From contig BSYQ01000001.1 in the NCBI GenBank assembly GCA_030272585.1, forward strand, positions 7,254,001-7,318,000: a DNA stretch of 64,000 nucleotides. The letters run 5' to 3'. Below are positions 1-12,956 of this stretch, piece after piece. Position 1 is the first letter of the stretch. Each line of letters begins with the position of its first letter. The notes beneath the pieces are model-generated. The model worked only from the letters and a program-made list of their open reading frames with translations, was not told the origin of the DNA and did no database searches. The translations under genes were made by a program, and so were the position numbers. The stretch is from Bryopsis sp. KO-2023. Its lineage: Eukaryota; Chlorophyta; Ulvophyceae; Bryopsidales; Bryopsidaceae.

Positions 1-3000
1 GCACCCTACCTCCCTGGTAGCTTCCTTGGTAGCCGCCCTGGTACGACCCATCAAAACCTCCCTGGAAACCCCCCTGATTTCCTCCTTGATATCCACCTTG
101 ATTTCCTCCTTGATATCCACCTTGGTATCCTCCTTGGTAGCCGAAGGTATTCTGATATCCACCACGACCTCCGCCTCGGCCCCGGCCCCTTCCACGATAT
201 CCCCCTCTGAAACCTCCCTGGCCACCGTCTGGACCAGGGTTGTAGCCCCCTGCACCTGGATTATCAACTACACCGGGAGAGGTCGGCCCCATGGAACCTG
301 GCTGACCACCACCACCTGGAGACTGAGGTGCTGTGAATGCCCCAGGATTAGGATTCTGGTTGTAGTTTTGGTAGCCCCCTCTACCAGCACCTCGTCCACC
401 TCTGCCTCTGAATCCTCCCCGACCTGGTCCGCCTTGATATCGTCCCCTGACCTGAAGAGAGAATCTGTAGCCGGCTTGCATCATCTCACGTCTGATCAGT
501 TGCTTTGCTTGGACATCGTTGAATCTCTCTGCGCATTGGAAAGCTCGCTCCAAGACTTTCAGGGTTGGCATGAAACCTTCTCGTCGTGTGATGGTCAGTG
601 CATGGGTGATCCCTGATGTGTCACCGTTGTTGATATAACCCTCGATGATCTGTGGCAATCCGAGAAAGGCGCTGATCACAAGAAGCGAGCCCAGCATTGA
701 TATTCAAAATTCGGCATCTTCTTCTCAAACTTGAAAACTCCCTGTGCAGGGTTTCCTAACCCCCTGACAGACATACAGCGACAGACAGTGCATTTCAACT
801 GTTGTAAAAACTTAAGACTGTACCTGCATGTATGTGTCCACGTTTGGTTTAACTCCTGCGGTAGCCATCTCTTGCACAAGCTTCATAATGACCTCCACCT
901 GAATTCGATCAAACAATTGCTCATTGCTCGAGCCACGCAAGGAGCCTGCTTGCTTCACAATAACATCAGGAAATCCACAACGATCGAAATCACTTTCAAC
1001 GGCAACGAAGGCGGAAACTCACTTGTCTGTTCTGTGCACAGACTTCCATCAGTGAATTGTATGAGTCAGATCTTTGCTTGATGCCGAGCCTTTCGTAGGC
1101 CTCGAACGTCTCGAAGGCACGATTGGCATCCCCCATTCTGGAGCATGCAGCCACCACGACGTCCAACATCGGGGTCGTCACTTTGTGCTCACTTCCTTTA
1201 TGCCACTGATCAAGCTGCGTGAAAGCAGGCACCCCCCCCCAAAAAAAGTCAGTAAAGAAGAGTCACAGAAACGAAGACTTATCTTCCGGTACTTACCTGG
1301 AAGAAAACGACTGCTAAATACATCTATATTACAACTATTATCTCATTATGTTATCATTATATATATTGTAACTCCTGCGAATTCTGTAACTTACCAAATA
1401 GAAGGCTTGGTCGACGGTGTTGGCATCCTTTGCCAGTTCATCAGCAAGCATGCTGAGACCTTGACTGGCCGATAGACATTTTTCATTGTCGGGATAACGC
1501 TCCTCGAGTTCCCTGACAGCATCGAAAGCCTTCTCGATTTCGCCCCCCCTGGCCTGAGCTTCGATGTAGGCATGGTAGCATGCGATCAAAGGAAACCGGT
1601 CTGACAATAAAACGCCAAAAAAGCCACCACTGTTAAAAAAACAAATAGACGGAGCAGATTTCAGCCATAATTAGAACACCGTGTTTCAAGTGACAGATCA
1701 GAATCGGTGAGATGTCGTCCCTCTTCCCACCTTTGTGCAATTTATCGTCCAGAATATCCTCCCAGCTTTCCGACACCTCTGATGGATGAGGGGCAACTGT
1801 GGCTTCCGCAGGTCGACCCCCATCTCCACCAGCCTCAGTATTAGTTTGGTCGGTCAGTGCTGAGTCCTCTTCATGGATGTCATCGTCAGCAGCTTCGGCA
1901 TGATACTGTACAAACAGTCAGTCATACAGCAGCAGAAAAAGAACCCCCCAAAATACACACACACAACAATACATTCGTAGCATTTTCCAACAAAAGCAAT
2001 TTTTTTCCCATCCCTGTCAAGATGGGCTCCTTTTTTCGACTGAAATTCACGTTGACAAGAACTTCCTTGGAGACGATAATCAATTCTTGAACCAACATTT
2101 TCAAGATCACCAAAGAAGTTGGAACATTAGTGACGGAAGGTGTATGGTCATAAATGGTAAGCATGCTGGCAAATAATTTGCTTGTATAATTTTCTGCAAA
2201 TGGAATTTTGATGTCTTACCTCGACCTTCGCAGACAGTTCATGGAAATATGGCAGCTTCAATGACAACTGCAGCATCTCCCAAGCCTGGCAGAGACGAGC
2301 AAAAAAAAAAAAAAACCTTTTAAAATCTCCAGTTTGTGCTACTATGACCAACAGAATATCATCATCTTACGTGAAGTAACTTTTTGGTTTGTTTTTTCGT
2401 TTTTCGGCATGCCAAAGTTGTTATGATTGCCTGCCGTGGGGCTGTTAAAAACTCAGTACTTGATCTGTTAATTTTGTGAGCACTGGTCTTTTCATTTTTC
2501 TTATTATTTTTCTTGCTTGCTTTGCTTTTACTTTTTTTTACTTTTTTTTTTTGGGGGGGGGGCATGGGGGGAAACTGAGTTTTTACCTTATCCGCTAGCA
2601 CTGTCTCGCCCATACGAGCAGCAGCATTCAGCACCAACAACAGAACACCCTCATCCAGCTTGATTGGAATGTAGATACTGCGGCCATCCTGGAAACACAA
2701 TAAAAAATATATGTTCGACACATAGGGACCCTGGAGCAGAGTTTCGCAAATTCGCAACTTCATTTTTTTTTTTTGGTAGCAATCTCCAGTTGCGACACAA
2801 TGGGGGTTCCCCAAATACACGGCCATCAAATAATACACCATACCTTGTTACATAAGAAGCCAACCGACACATATATATGCAACATCACTATCCTGACACC
2901 ATTATGTTTTTCCCCTTTTTCTTTTCGATTGATCTATCCATTCATTGAGATTTTTTCTCCAGGGTGTGACAAATACACACAAGAATATATATATATATAT

Positions 3001-5412
3001 ATATGTATGAGGGGAAGAACCCAAAAACTGGGAGCTTACCACGTTCACAATCGATTGCTTCTTCTCCAGATCAGTAAGGATGCTGTACACCGCAACACAG
3101 TCATCCACCTCCGCCGCATTGGAAATGATGTCCAGGTACAAGTGCACTGGAATTCTCATGTGCAAGTCTTGCATTTGCTTCATGAACACCAACGCATTCT
3201 CTATTTTCTTCACTTGGGCACAGAAAATGACGACCTTGGTGTAGAGCATCTGCCCTCGTGTTACGTCTTGAATCCTCCAAGATGGAGTTCTAAAGTTGCT
3301 GTCCAAAAGCCTGGGAAACCGAACAAAAAAATTGGACCATCATCAAATAACAGGCTAACACAGGAAAAAAAACAAACATAAGTCGACAACTTTGTTTCAA
3401 AGAGTTTCGAACAGACATGCTTTCAATTACCGTGCAATTAATCACATTCCCTTACAGGTGGAGTCGAAGGAAATATGCTAGAACAGCAATCAGCACAGGT
3501 ACCATTCACACAAAAAAGGATCTTCTATTAGACCTCCAGAATCGTTCAAGAACGGGATTTATTCAACATTTGAATGGCACCAGATGGAGCCTGCTTTTCA
3601 CAGGTGGGGGGAGAAGAGAAAAAAAAAGACCGTCGAAATGACACTTCATAACTCACATGGCCGTCCCATCCAAGTCTCTGTTCTGCAGGCATGCGAAAAT
3701 CGCATTCTCGTAACATGGCATTGTTGGCCTGATTCCGTTCTGGATCATTTCGTCGATGACTGCCAATGCACGGCCCGAATTCGCTTGTCGCATTAGGCAA
3801 TATAGCAGCATCTGGTAATGGGCAGCTCTTGGCTGGATGCCCACTTGTTTCATCAGTTTTATGGCCTCGGAAATGGTGGCTGTCGCCGTTCTCTGACTCC
3901 TGTGCACAAATCCATCTCAGGCAGGCTTCAAAAAGTCCCCTTACACAGAAAGCCGTTAAAAGTTGCCAGGGACGGTTCCTATGTGCGACATGAGGAGAGT
4001 TGGTTTAGGTATTACGGTTTTGCGAGAGCGACTGGCATAGGACACATTCGTCAGACATGGGAGCGTGGTCCCTGGCGACTTTTAACTAGATGTCCTTACA
4101 CACTGTGAAGGGTGAATTCAAATCTGAACATGAGTTGGATTGGCAAATTTTACTCACCACTACACGGGAATTAGAAAATACGAGAAGCAAAAAAGAAACA
4201 TGCGATTGTATTGAACGCAATGGAGGAGTTTTTGACGAAAAAAACACACGACATCACACAGGACGGACAAATTCTTTACCTGTTGAGGGCTTGCAAATAT
4301 TGCAACCACTGAAACTCGGCTGGTCTCCTCATCAACGGAAGCTGCCCCCTGTCGAGCTTCGCAGCCTGAGCTTCCTTGAAGCCCTCATTGATGAAATCTT
4401 CGAAAAATTTCACGGCCTCCTTGAATTTTCCCTCGGATGTCAGCAAATGCATTTTTTGTTGCAGCGCCATGACTTGCTGGGAAACTCGCCGTTGCATCGG
4501 TGGAACATTTTGGCCGGGCCTGCCCCCCGCCGAGAAGCTAGACACGTTCGGGCGAGGCCCCCTGAACATATTCTGATTCACACCAGGAGAAGGCCCACCT
4601 CCTGCTGAAGGACCACTTCCATCCGCTGGCGGAGCAGCCGGCTGTTCACCCCCCCCCAAAAAAAAAGACAGACAGACAAACACACACACACACTCTTAAA
4701 CACACAAACTTGAGGGTTGTGTGTCCTTCATCAGAAGGGACGGCACAAAGTAGGCCCAGAATTGGGCAATGCATCGATCATATCGTTCCAACAATCTTCT
4801 AATCCTCCTTGGTGTTCTTCATGTTTTTGAGGTGAATTCAGGAAGTGACATCGCCCTGACTATTTTTAGCAGTAATGTAAAATTCCACACCCCACGTAGG
4901 ATTCTTCAAAAGTTGGTACCTAGTTTTCCCTCCATATATGCGACTTTGAACAGTTTTTCTGAATATTATTTCTGGAGATTACAAGAGCTGGTGAATTAAC
5001 GATTGTTACCTCTCTTATTTTGCTTAGTAAGCTTTGGTTTCCCAAAAGAGAAATAAAAAAATGCCCTATTTTCATGCAAAAGGTTATATTTCTCATCCAC
5101 CCCTATTTTCCACATTGGATTGGATCTGTGGATGCTTGTTTTCTTTCTTCCACAAATTAGCTCGACTGTTTTTCACCCACTCACTTGTTGGGGAGCTGCC
5201 TCGGGCGAAGCTTGGGCAGCCCCAACAGTCGACGAGAACATGCGTCCCAACCCGACAGGCCCCGCTATGGCATCCGATTCCAGACCTCCCAAACAAGCAT
5301 CACAAGACTGCGTCGCCACCAAGTGCTCAGGCCCCCTCCCACCCCATACTTGGGCCCCGAGTCTCGGCAAATGTCGGCTTAAAGAACGCATGCAACTTCG
5401 CGATGCCTCCAT
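1..5412 (-). CDS. PPR protein with Gly-rich RGG/GGYQG C-terminus (partial, 3' end off window)
   Basis: Eleven phase-consistent exons: 5412-5185, 4641-4280, 3899-3657, 3310-3040, 2688-2587, 2285-2220, 1905-1731, 1600-1395, 1214-1023, 952-824 and 649 to beyond position 1, about 874 residues before the edge. The first in-frame ATG at 5412 opens an Arg/Ser-rich N-terminus (RSLSRHLPRLG) that looks organelle-targeting. Residues from about 200 on contain degenerate 35-residue pentatricopeptide helix pairs, for example AHYQMLLYCLMRQANSGRA and VVVAACSRMGDANRAFETFE. An acidic linker is encoded at 1905-1731. The last exon starts with PPR-like helices, then becomes RGG and repeated GGYQG/GGNQG. PPR proteins bind organellar RNA one helix pair per base; RGG tails bind RNA non-specifically or undergo phase separation. 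Organelle and RNA target are unknown. Exon calls are strong. The 10th acceptor could lie one or two codons away. Confidence 0.8.
3939..4102. mobile_element. MITE-like inverted-repeat element in PPR intron
   Basis: A 146-bp stretch (3948-4093) is flanked by a 9-bp direct repeat CCTTACACA (3939-3947 and 4094-4102). Inside it, GTTAAAAGTTGCCAGGGAC at 3955-3973 is the inverted complement of 4068-4086 with one mismatch, and further weaker symmetry continues inward. It has no coding capacity. Short inverted-repeat ends plus a 9-bp target duplication resemble a non-autonomous Mutator-type element; that family assignment is inference. It lies wholly inside the intron between PPR exons 2 and 3. Confidence 0.5.
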
Positions 5413-6198
5413 TTCACTCACAAACTTCCAAACTAGCGTCGATCAATATATCAGCAAGACGGTGTTCGTCTCGCCCCCAACGCCCCCCACAAGCGTCGCA
5501 CGAATCCTGGGTGGCCCGAACAAAAACAAGAATCCAGGAGATGGTCAGCTTCTAAAGCGTCAGGGAAACGCGCATCCGATCGCTGGCAATCCCCCCCCTC
5601 CGAAGGTTGGTCGTCGAGTGCTCTCGCACGAACGCAGTGCGATTTGATTCAACCTGACTGCCGAAGGGCCATCCACCCAAACAACGAAAAGCGAATCACA
5701 TTACTGGCATCACGAAATGCACACATCAACCAGCACCCATGTGTCGGATTTACGCCTATGATCAAAAGGATCGGCGTTTTTCCTCAGAAAAAGCACCCCA
5801 GGCAGGAATTCTTTGTCTTTTCCGCTTTCGGTTGTTTGGACTTTGCTCGAATTCGACGGCAGGATAGGGAAGAAAGAAAAAGGGGTGAATGAGTTCGCAG
5901 ATCGCGACGGCCACAGTGGAAAGTCACTTCGAAGTCCCATGCGATTCGAGGAGTGCGGATGGGTTTTTTAGGGGGTCCATGGTGAGCACAGGGGAGTAGC
6001 AAAACCAGTCATTTGAAGGGGGAATGGGTCACCACAGGGGGATTCTTCTTCAACAAATCGTACCAGAGAATCGATGGATATTCGATTGAGAATGGCATCA
6101 ATCTGGGCTGAGTGCTGTTGTTGATTCACAGATTGGTTTCGCATGGTCGCTCTACTTTCCTATCCATCCTGGAACAACCTCCAGTGAGTGTTGTTAAA
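5413..6198. promoter_or_regulatory. Divergent intergenic region, PPR / Tim17-family pair
   Basis: The 786 bp between the start codons of two divergently transcribed genes. It must contain both 5' regions. No TATA box or other defined element stands out. Confidence 0.45.
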
Positions 6199-7317
6199 AT
6201 GTCCTTTGTCCATGTCACATCTACGATTGGTGCGGTTCCTCCAAGGAGGTCTGAATTGGACTCTGGCTCATGCTGCTCTTCTTGTTCTTTTCTGTCAGAT
6301 CGGATAATCGACGTCGCATGCTCTCGGGTGAGTGTTTACTTCTTTTTTTCTTTTTTTTTCGAAATTTGAAGCCCTCCCCCCCCCTCCCCTTTTGATGCTG
6401 CACTCAAAGATGCCAGCACCGGAAATCCGGTTTAAAATCTGTTCGAAATCATGTCACATATCCAGAGAAGGAAAAGAAGGCAGCACGAATTATGAATTCC
6501 AAAGTGAAAGATTTAGTAATTTTTAAAAGAAATTGAACAGGGATTTGCAATATCCATGGTGCTGTATTTGCCTTGGAGCCATCTGTCATCACTCATGTCT
6601 GTGTGTGTGTGTGTTTGTTTGTTTTCCTGCAGACTCTTGGAGCAGTGAAGGCTGGGGGTTTATTCGGTGGGTTCTATAACTTCTTCATCCAGCGCCACTT
6701 TCCAAATGGCCATATTAACACTCCCAGTCCAATGGTCAAGTGTGCCTTCCACCCTCCCCCCTCTTTCAACAAAAATCCAGATTCCAGAAAGGTTCCAAAT
6801 TGATTAGAGCTTCAATTTCAAACAAACCAGAAATGAAAGAGCACTTGATTGTTCGTCACATGAACAATGAAGTTCAGTTTATCCAGAGGGCTTGCAGTGT
6901 TTGCACAATGTGGATTTGTTAATTGAGCGGACCAGTGTCCTGCGCAGGGGGGTTCATGGCAACCTACAGCTATATATCATGCCGTTCTAAAGTGATCAGA
7001 GGCAAGCGAGATCATGTAAGTTTCTCTGAGTAGTTTTTTTTCTTTTGATAAAAATACACACATACATGTTCCGCTCATCTGGCGAGGATTTCCTTCCTTT
7101 GTTCCACATCCTGTCATGCAGAAGTGATTTGCACGAGGTTGCGTTTTTATAGTTGTTTTCTTTGTATGGCGTGGTGATTCAGATGAATGGTCTGATTGCA
7201 GGCTGTTTGACTGGGATGCTGTGGTCCGTTCCCTCCAACAACCCCAGACTCATGCTCACCACCGGCTTGTTGTGTGGTTTGATGGGTTCTGCCGTCGAAT
7301 TTTCCCAAGAGCGGTGA
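6199..7317 (+). CDS. Tim17/Tim22/Tim23-family small membrane protein
   Basis: Four exons, 6199-6327, 6633-6666, 6948-7015 and 7183-7317, give 121 residues in consistent phase. The C-terminal two thirds shows the family pattern: a Gly-rich helix with small-residue spacing (GAVKAGGLFGGFMATYSYI), then Cys-Arg-Ser and RGKRDHMNGLIAGCLTGML, then a last Gly-rich helix. The family includes mitochondrial import channel subunits, the complex I subunit NDUFA11/B14.7 and plastid PRAT proteins, and the sequence does not choose between them. The donor at 6667 (gtgggt) was chosen because it restores the conserved GGFMA motif in frame; reading through would add an unrelated tail. The protein is short, with a Cys/Ser-rich N-terminus in place of a first membrane helix. 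Confidence 0.72.
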
Positions 7318-8181
7318 CAGTTGGCCTCACCATCACCCCAATTCCACTTCCCATTTGAGATAGAAAACAGCACACCTCACACAGAGAGTCCAGATTTTGT
7401 GTTGATATTCCATGCTATTTGTGGATGTCTTATGGAAAGTTTATTTTTAACCCGCCTGAGGGAGGGCTAATGCAGTTGGAGTTGGGAGTGCCTGGCCTCC
7501 AATCACCCTCAAATTATTAGGATATTGGCGGTGATGCTGTCCAGGAAAGGGGTTGTCCGAAGCGTTTCTGTTGGTGTTCCAGACTCCAAAAATGCCTGTG
7601 TAAAAGAACTTGGAAATGTAAGATCATATACACACACACACTCCAAAAACAGTGAACAAAAAACAGTAATGGATGCAGGTGCACCACATGGAAAGTGGTG
7701 CAGGCAAATCGACATCAGAAAAATATATTTGAGGCATCATAACCACCAATCTTGGTCCAGATCGACTGGGCTGGCAAGACAGCAGCAGCAACAGGAATCT
7801 ACAATGTCTCTTACACTCTGTCATCGCAATTACAAAACTATGTGATTCTTCAAGCCCTCCCCATCACCTTGTGTTACTTACTAGTTCCGAAAAAAAAACT
7901 GTCTAAACTCCTCCTTATCCACCACTCATCCCACCTTTTCATTATCTGATCCATCAAATATTTGTCATTGATGCCCTTAAAATAATTGCTGTTACCGCCA
8001 TTCCAGAACTTTCTCTGAGTCTCGATATTTCAGTTGAACAGTAGAATATGTCACTACATATATGGGAGCCCCGTGATCTTTCGATTTTGAGCAGCCGCCG
8101 CCGCCACCTCCTTGATTGTCCGATCCAAAAAAAATCTCGGCCTCACTTTGTAGAACAATACACCAACGTATCGACGAGTTC
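7318..8181. other. Convergent intergenic region
   Basis: Lies between the stop codons of the Tim17-family gene and topoisomerase I, so it must hold both 3' ends. No gene or structured repeat was recognised. Confidence 0.5.
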
Positions 8182-11100
8182 TCAGAATTCAAACTCAGGC
8201 TCGACGGACATAGCCCATCTGAATTTCGAGAGAAGAGTTTTTTGGAACACTTTCTGAATGGGGAATTCGTTCCGCTTGCACCACGCCACCGTTATCCGGG
8301 GGTCGAGGTAGTTGATTTTGGACGTGCCCAAAGCCACCGTTTTCAGATCCTCCTTCGTTTTCGCTTGATGCTGGAGTTTGGATAGTTGAGCTTCCTTTTT
8401 GGAGACCTTGCTCAAATGCCTGGTAACACAAAACAGACAAAAAAAACTCAAATAATAATATAATTTTTGCACGTGCAGTGTTGCCAAGAACCAGCATCAT
8501 CTTTGAAAACCCCATGGCACAAAAAACGACGAGTAGAATCTGATGCTCCTGATACCTGTCCAGCTTTGTGACATCGTTGCCTTGCTCCAGGTCCTTCGTT
8601 GCCGTTTGCAGTTCCTTCAATTCGTCGGTGACCGTCTTGATCTTGTCAGACAGCTTCTCCATCTGTCCTTCATGCCCTTTGGGAACAGCCCGCTGATGAT
8701 TACACAAGATCGCAACCTGTCATGCAACACCACAAACATTCATGAGGTTTCTGCTTCCCAACTTTTCCATGCCCTTTTTTCCCCCGAACCTCGAGCCTTC
8801 GATCCTTCTTTTCTAGGGACATGCTTCCCACCTGTTTGTTGGCAGCATCGTAAGCGGCTTTTTTCACATCGTCCGATGCCCCCTCCGAAATCGTGGACTC
8901 CAGCAGCAATCTATGCAAGGTGATGGATGCGTTGTAGGTTCTGAAAACCTTGGCGGATAGGCCATCCATCAAAGATTTCAATTCCTTGTTGAGGTCTTGG
9001 GCGTCGAAAGCATCGAACAACTGCTCCTCATCAGCCGCCGGAAATCTCCTGGCTGACAGAAAGAAGCAAAACACACGATGGAACACAAGAATGTTTCTTC
9101 TCTCCTTTCCCCAAAGAAAATCCTTCAAATCAACTTAACATAGAGGTCGAAAACTGAAAATTTCGTGTGGGCATGATATATGCAGGATATCTTGGGATTT
9201 TAAAGGATGAGGGAATCAGCTGTTTGGGAAAGCTTGTGGGTTTGGGTTGTGACCTCGACGCTTTCCTCCTTCTCCTACAATAGTTGCGATTTTTTGGGTT
9301 GCAGCCAGGGAAAGACAATCGATGCTGGACTTACCTTTTCCATCTTTGCTTTGCTTTTTGAAGAGCTCCACGTTCTTGTAGACCTTGGGATTCACTTTCA
9401 CAGTGTTTTGGTATTGGATGGAATCTTTACCCAAGAAGTCGAACTCAAGCTGGTCATTGTCTAGCAGCTGAACATTGGCTACCTACAACATGCATTAAAA
9501 CCTAATATTTCAACTTATTTCGTGTCAAAAACAGTGGGAAAAAACAAACAAACAAACAAACAAACAAACAAACAGAAGTGTAGATTTTTTTTTCTGCAGG
9601 GGTTTCAATGCTCAACGGCAAACTATCCAAATACGGAGCTTCTGATTCTGCTCAACCCTGCCCCCAAAAGCTCCAAAAGAGTAAAGGGTTCATATCGACA
9701 ATTAATGCACCAGCTTTTCTCAAAAATCCTGAAAAGGTCAACACACACACATACCTTCAAAGTACAGCAACCCACAGTATCTGCCTCATCCTCATCTTTT
9801 TCGTGGCCAGCCCTCAATGCCAAGACATCGATAAAATACAACGCGGTGCCCATCTGTCTGTCCTTCATATCCTTTGACTCCCACTTGCTTTCGTAATCCC
9901 GGCGGATGCTCTGAATGTGGTCTTTCAGCTTCCTAGCTTTTTCGTACTTCGCCACATCGCTGTCCGATTTGAAAGCGCTGGTTGCAGATAGCCAAACGTA
10001 TTTGAACTCTTTCGAATTCACGGGATCCCTCCAGTAGGCCAACCAAGTGACCTCGTGCTTGTGAACGATGTTTTTCCATTTTCGTCCGGGATAGGGGTGG
10101 GTGGGTATCGGGCACTTTTCCCCGAGGTTCAGGGTGATATCTTCTGGGTAGATTCTTTTTTTGACCTTGCCCATTTTGGGGTGTTCACCTCGCCCCCGAA
10201 ACAGCCCGGGGGGTTCAACCCTGAAGTTCCCAACCTATACATGACACAAACACGTTTAGCACCCCCCCACACACACATACAGTCACTTTGGGGTGATGTT
10301 ATAAAAAAACCCAACAATTACAAACAAAACACACACAGTCAATGAAATCTGTTCCACCAGTGACAAACAATCGACTCCAGAAAGTGGTTGCGAGCACCAC
10401 ATGAACGATGGACAAATTTCTGGTTCAAAAAGCTTGTTTCAGGAGAACAGTCACTCACATCCTCAATTCGATCATCCACTTGAGCGGTTCTGTATTTTGC
10501 CTCTTTCTCGTCTTTCTCCTCCTTGATTTGTTTCTTTTCCTGCGAACAAAGAAAGTCTGTGCTTAAAAAAAGTTCCATTTCTCGCATCCCTCGCGAAAAC
10601 CCAAAATTGAAATAAAACACAGACACACAGTTGAAAACAGAACATGCATTCTAATTGGTGATAACTGAGCTGAATATATATAAATATATGAGATATACAT
10701 CTTTCTTATTTTTATTTTTTAATTTCACAGAAGCACCACTTTCTTTTATCCTGCCCTTTATTTTTTTCTCCTCAAAAAAAAAAAAACACAAAAAAACCTG
10801 AACACAGATATTCCTATCAGACAAAAACAAGCGCCACAGCAATTTTGTGCCCGAACCTCTTTGGTCAACGCAGCCTTCTTTTCCTTTTCCCCCAGGTGCC
10901 ATTGGTAGATCGGCTCGAAGTCGCACTTCTCAAACTTTTGAATAACGTGCTTCTTTCCCAAAACCTCCCTGAAGTCTCCAAAAAAATTGTCCACAAACAT
11001 GGGCTTTGCCATGTAGGGCGTTTCTTTCATCACCGCAAAAAAAGTGGCCACCTCCTCTTGTTCGGGCGTCAAATCCACCGGCTTGCCATCGTATAGCATC

Positions 11101-11989
11101 TTGACTCCATGCGGAACATAGTCCGGCGGAAAAAGCACCCCAGAGTGCACCAGAGTGTTCCATTTTCGTTTCGTCCCTTCCTCGTTATTTTCTTGAGTGT
11201 TTGTTCTTTTTTGCCTAGGAGGATTTCCACCCCCACCACCGCCGCCATCCCCTGAAGTGGCTCGAGCTCTGGTTCGCGCTTGGCCTTGGTTTGGGGTTTG
11301 GATTTGACCTCGCCCCCGTCTGACACAACGGAAAAGCTCATCAGCAGGGTTCTTGCTTTCTCTTCAGTGAAAAGCTTTGGTTCGTTTTTTGAAAGAAAAA
11401 AAAAAAGGCACTAAAAGGGATTCATGATGGCGAAAAAAATAGAAATACATTTGGGAGCCCCAATCGCACTGCTTACGAGGTTATTGAAAAAGCTTTCTGT
11501 GAGCTTGGCCTAATTTTTTGACACCTTGAGAAGTCACCAAAAAAAATGACAATGCAGTGGGACTTTCCAAACATTCAGTTGCATCTCCCCCCCCCCCCTT
11601 TTGTTTTCTCCCTTTCTTTCTTTTTCGAAAAGGAATAAGGCTTCTTCTAAAACAAAGCAGTTCATAACATGTTGCGCATCAACAAACTGCACCCACCCGC
11701 GGCCCCTGCCAGTTCCACGTTTTGGAGCCATTTTTGACAGTGGCATATCCCACGAGTCATCTGACGAGGAGCCAGGCGACGCCTCCTTCTTCGCCCTTTT
11801 GCTCGATTTGGCCAGCTCCGACAAAGGCACATCGTCGCTGGACGAGTCTTCAGGAGTGGGTTTGGCTCGTTTGCTCGCTTTCGCCAGCTCTGTCAAAGGG
11901 ACGTCCTCGTCGGAAGAAGTGTCTGGAGCGGTCACGCGCTCGAACACTGCGTCGTCGACATCCATCGGGTCCCCGTCGTTGTTCACCAT
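8182..11989 (-). CDS. TOP1: DNA topoisomerase I (eukaryotic type IB)
   Basis: Relaxes supercoiled nuclear DNA through a 3'-phosphotyrosyl intermediate. Eight exons (11989-11697, 11319-10857, 10539-10459, 10234-9755, 9482-9335, 9052-8832, 8716-8556, 8419-8182) join in phase to 694 residues. The N-terminus is charged, with repeats like [19 protein letters not shown], as in other TOP1 nuclear-localising tails. The core follows in order: [69 protein letters not shown] and CNHQRA, which carry the catalytic Arg, Lys and His positions. A short charged linker leads to the C-terminal [15 protein letters not shown], whose Tyr (about residue 653) is the nucleophile. It is a little shorter than animal TOP1 because the N-terminal tail and linker are shorter. 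All catalytic motifs are intact. Confidence 0.96.
9542..9574 (+). repeat. (CAAA)n microsatellite
   Basis: About eight CAAA units in a TOP1 intron. Confidence 0.9.
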
Positions 11990-12956
11990 GGTTTCCTGTC
12001 GACTGGAATGATCTGCGCGAGGAGTGGGTTGGCCAAAAAAAAAAAGCTCGCTGAAAGTTGTGGGAGAAGGACTATGAAATCGATTACAGCTCCCCTTTTT
12101 CCCAGGGAGACGTCGTTGTGCGAATGCGGACCATCCAATCACTGTGTTTGATTGTTGGGCATCATTCGATTAATTTCTGCTGTGTTGCTTTCGAGTTCAC
12201 TTGTCAGCAAGAATATTACATGGATTTTTTGCGGCCAATGCCTACATAAAAAGAACGATCACGGATCTTCAGAATTGTTTGTGCTGAAGCCCCATAATAA
12301 ATCAGCAAGTAAGATTTACTTGTGTCCACCTCATAGAAAAACAATTGGGCAAAAAAAAAAGCATCCAGAGCAAACCACTCCATCAACAAATAACGTGACC
12401 TGGAATGTATTACAAGATACAGATGTCCACATTCTTAAATTTTGAATCCTTTTCTTTGTTGTTTTTTGGTTTTTTGTCGAGTTTCTGGAAGCATGACCTC
12501 AATAACGGCACCTGACAAAAAAAGCGAACGAGTGGAACCTCTCCCTCAAAACTGGCAAAACTATCGAGCACGGACCTCAAACATAATTACTTATTCTTGA
12601 CCACTGTCAACTACCCCCCTTTTTTTTTCCCTGCTCTCCCTCAAAACCGTCCTTCAAATACAAAAAGAAATGCCCTGAACTGTCTCAAAAACCTCACCCC
12701 CCCGAAACTTCTACCTCTCTTCGATGCACCGAAATGCCTGACTCCCAAAATAACTCCCAAAGCGTGATTCCACCCCACACTCTCCCCCTGCTCTTGCTCA
12801 GTTTCATGTTCCAAACCCCACAAGCATTCATTCAATCAACTACTACACATATACACATGGGAACACATCCTACAAAAAAACTCCACACATTCCCACCCCT
12901 CCCCAAAATCTAAAAAACCCTTATCATATTTCCACACCCTGTTGGGGGAATTCCAG
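11990..12956. other. Region between TOP1 start and MARCH6 stop
   Basis: About 970 bp upstream of TOP1 and downstream of the Doa10/MARCH6 gene; both are minus-strand, so it should hold the TOP1 promoter and the MARCH6 3' end. It is C/A-rich on the plus strand in its distal half. No gene was recognised. Confidence 0.45.

Noticed and set aside
6667-6728. Read-through extension of Tim17-family exon 2
   Set aside because: It is open but cannot be joined in phase to exon 3, and it breaks the conserved Gly-rich motif.
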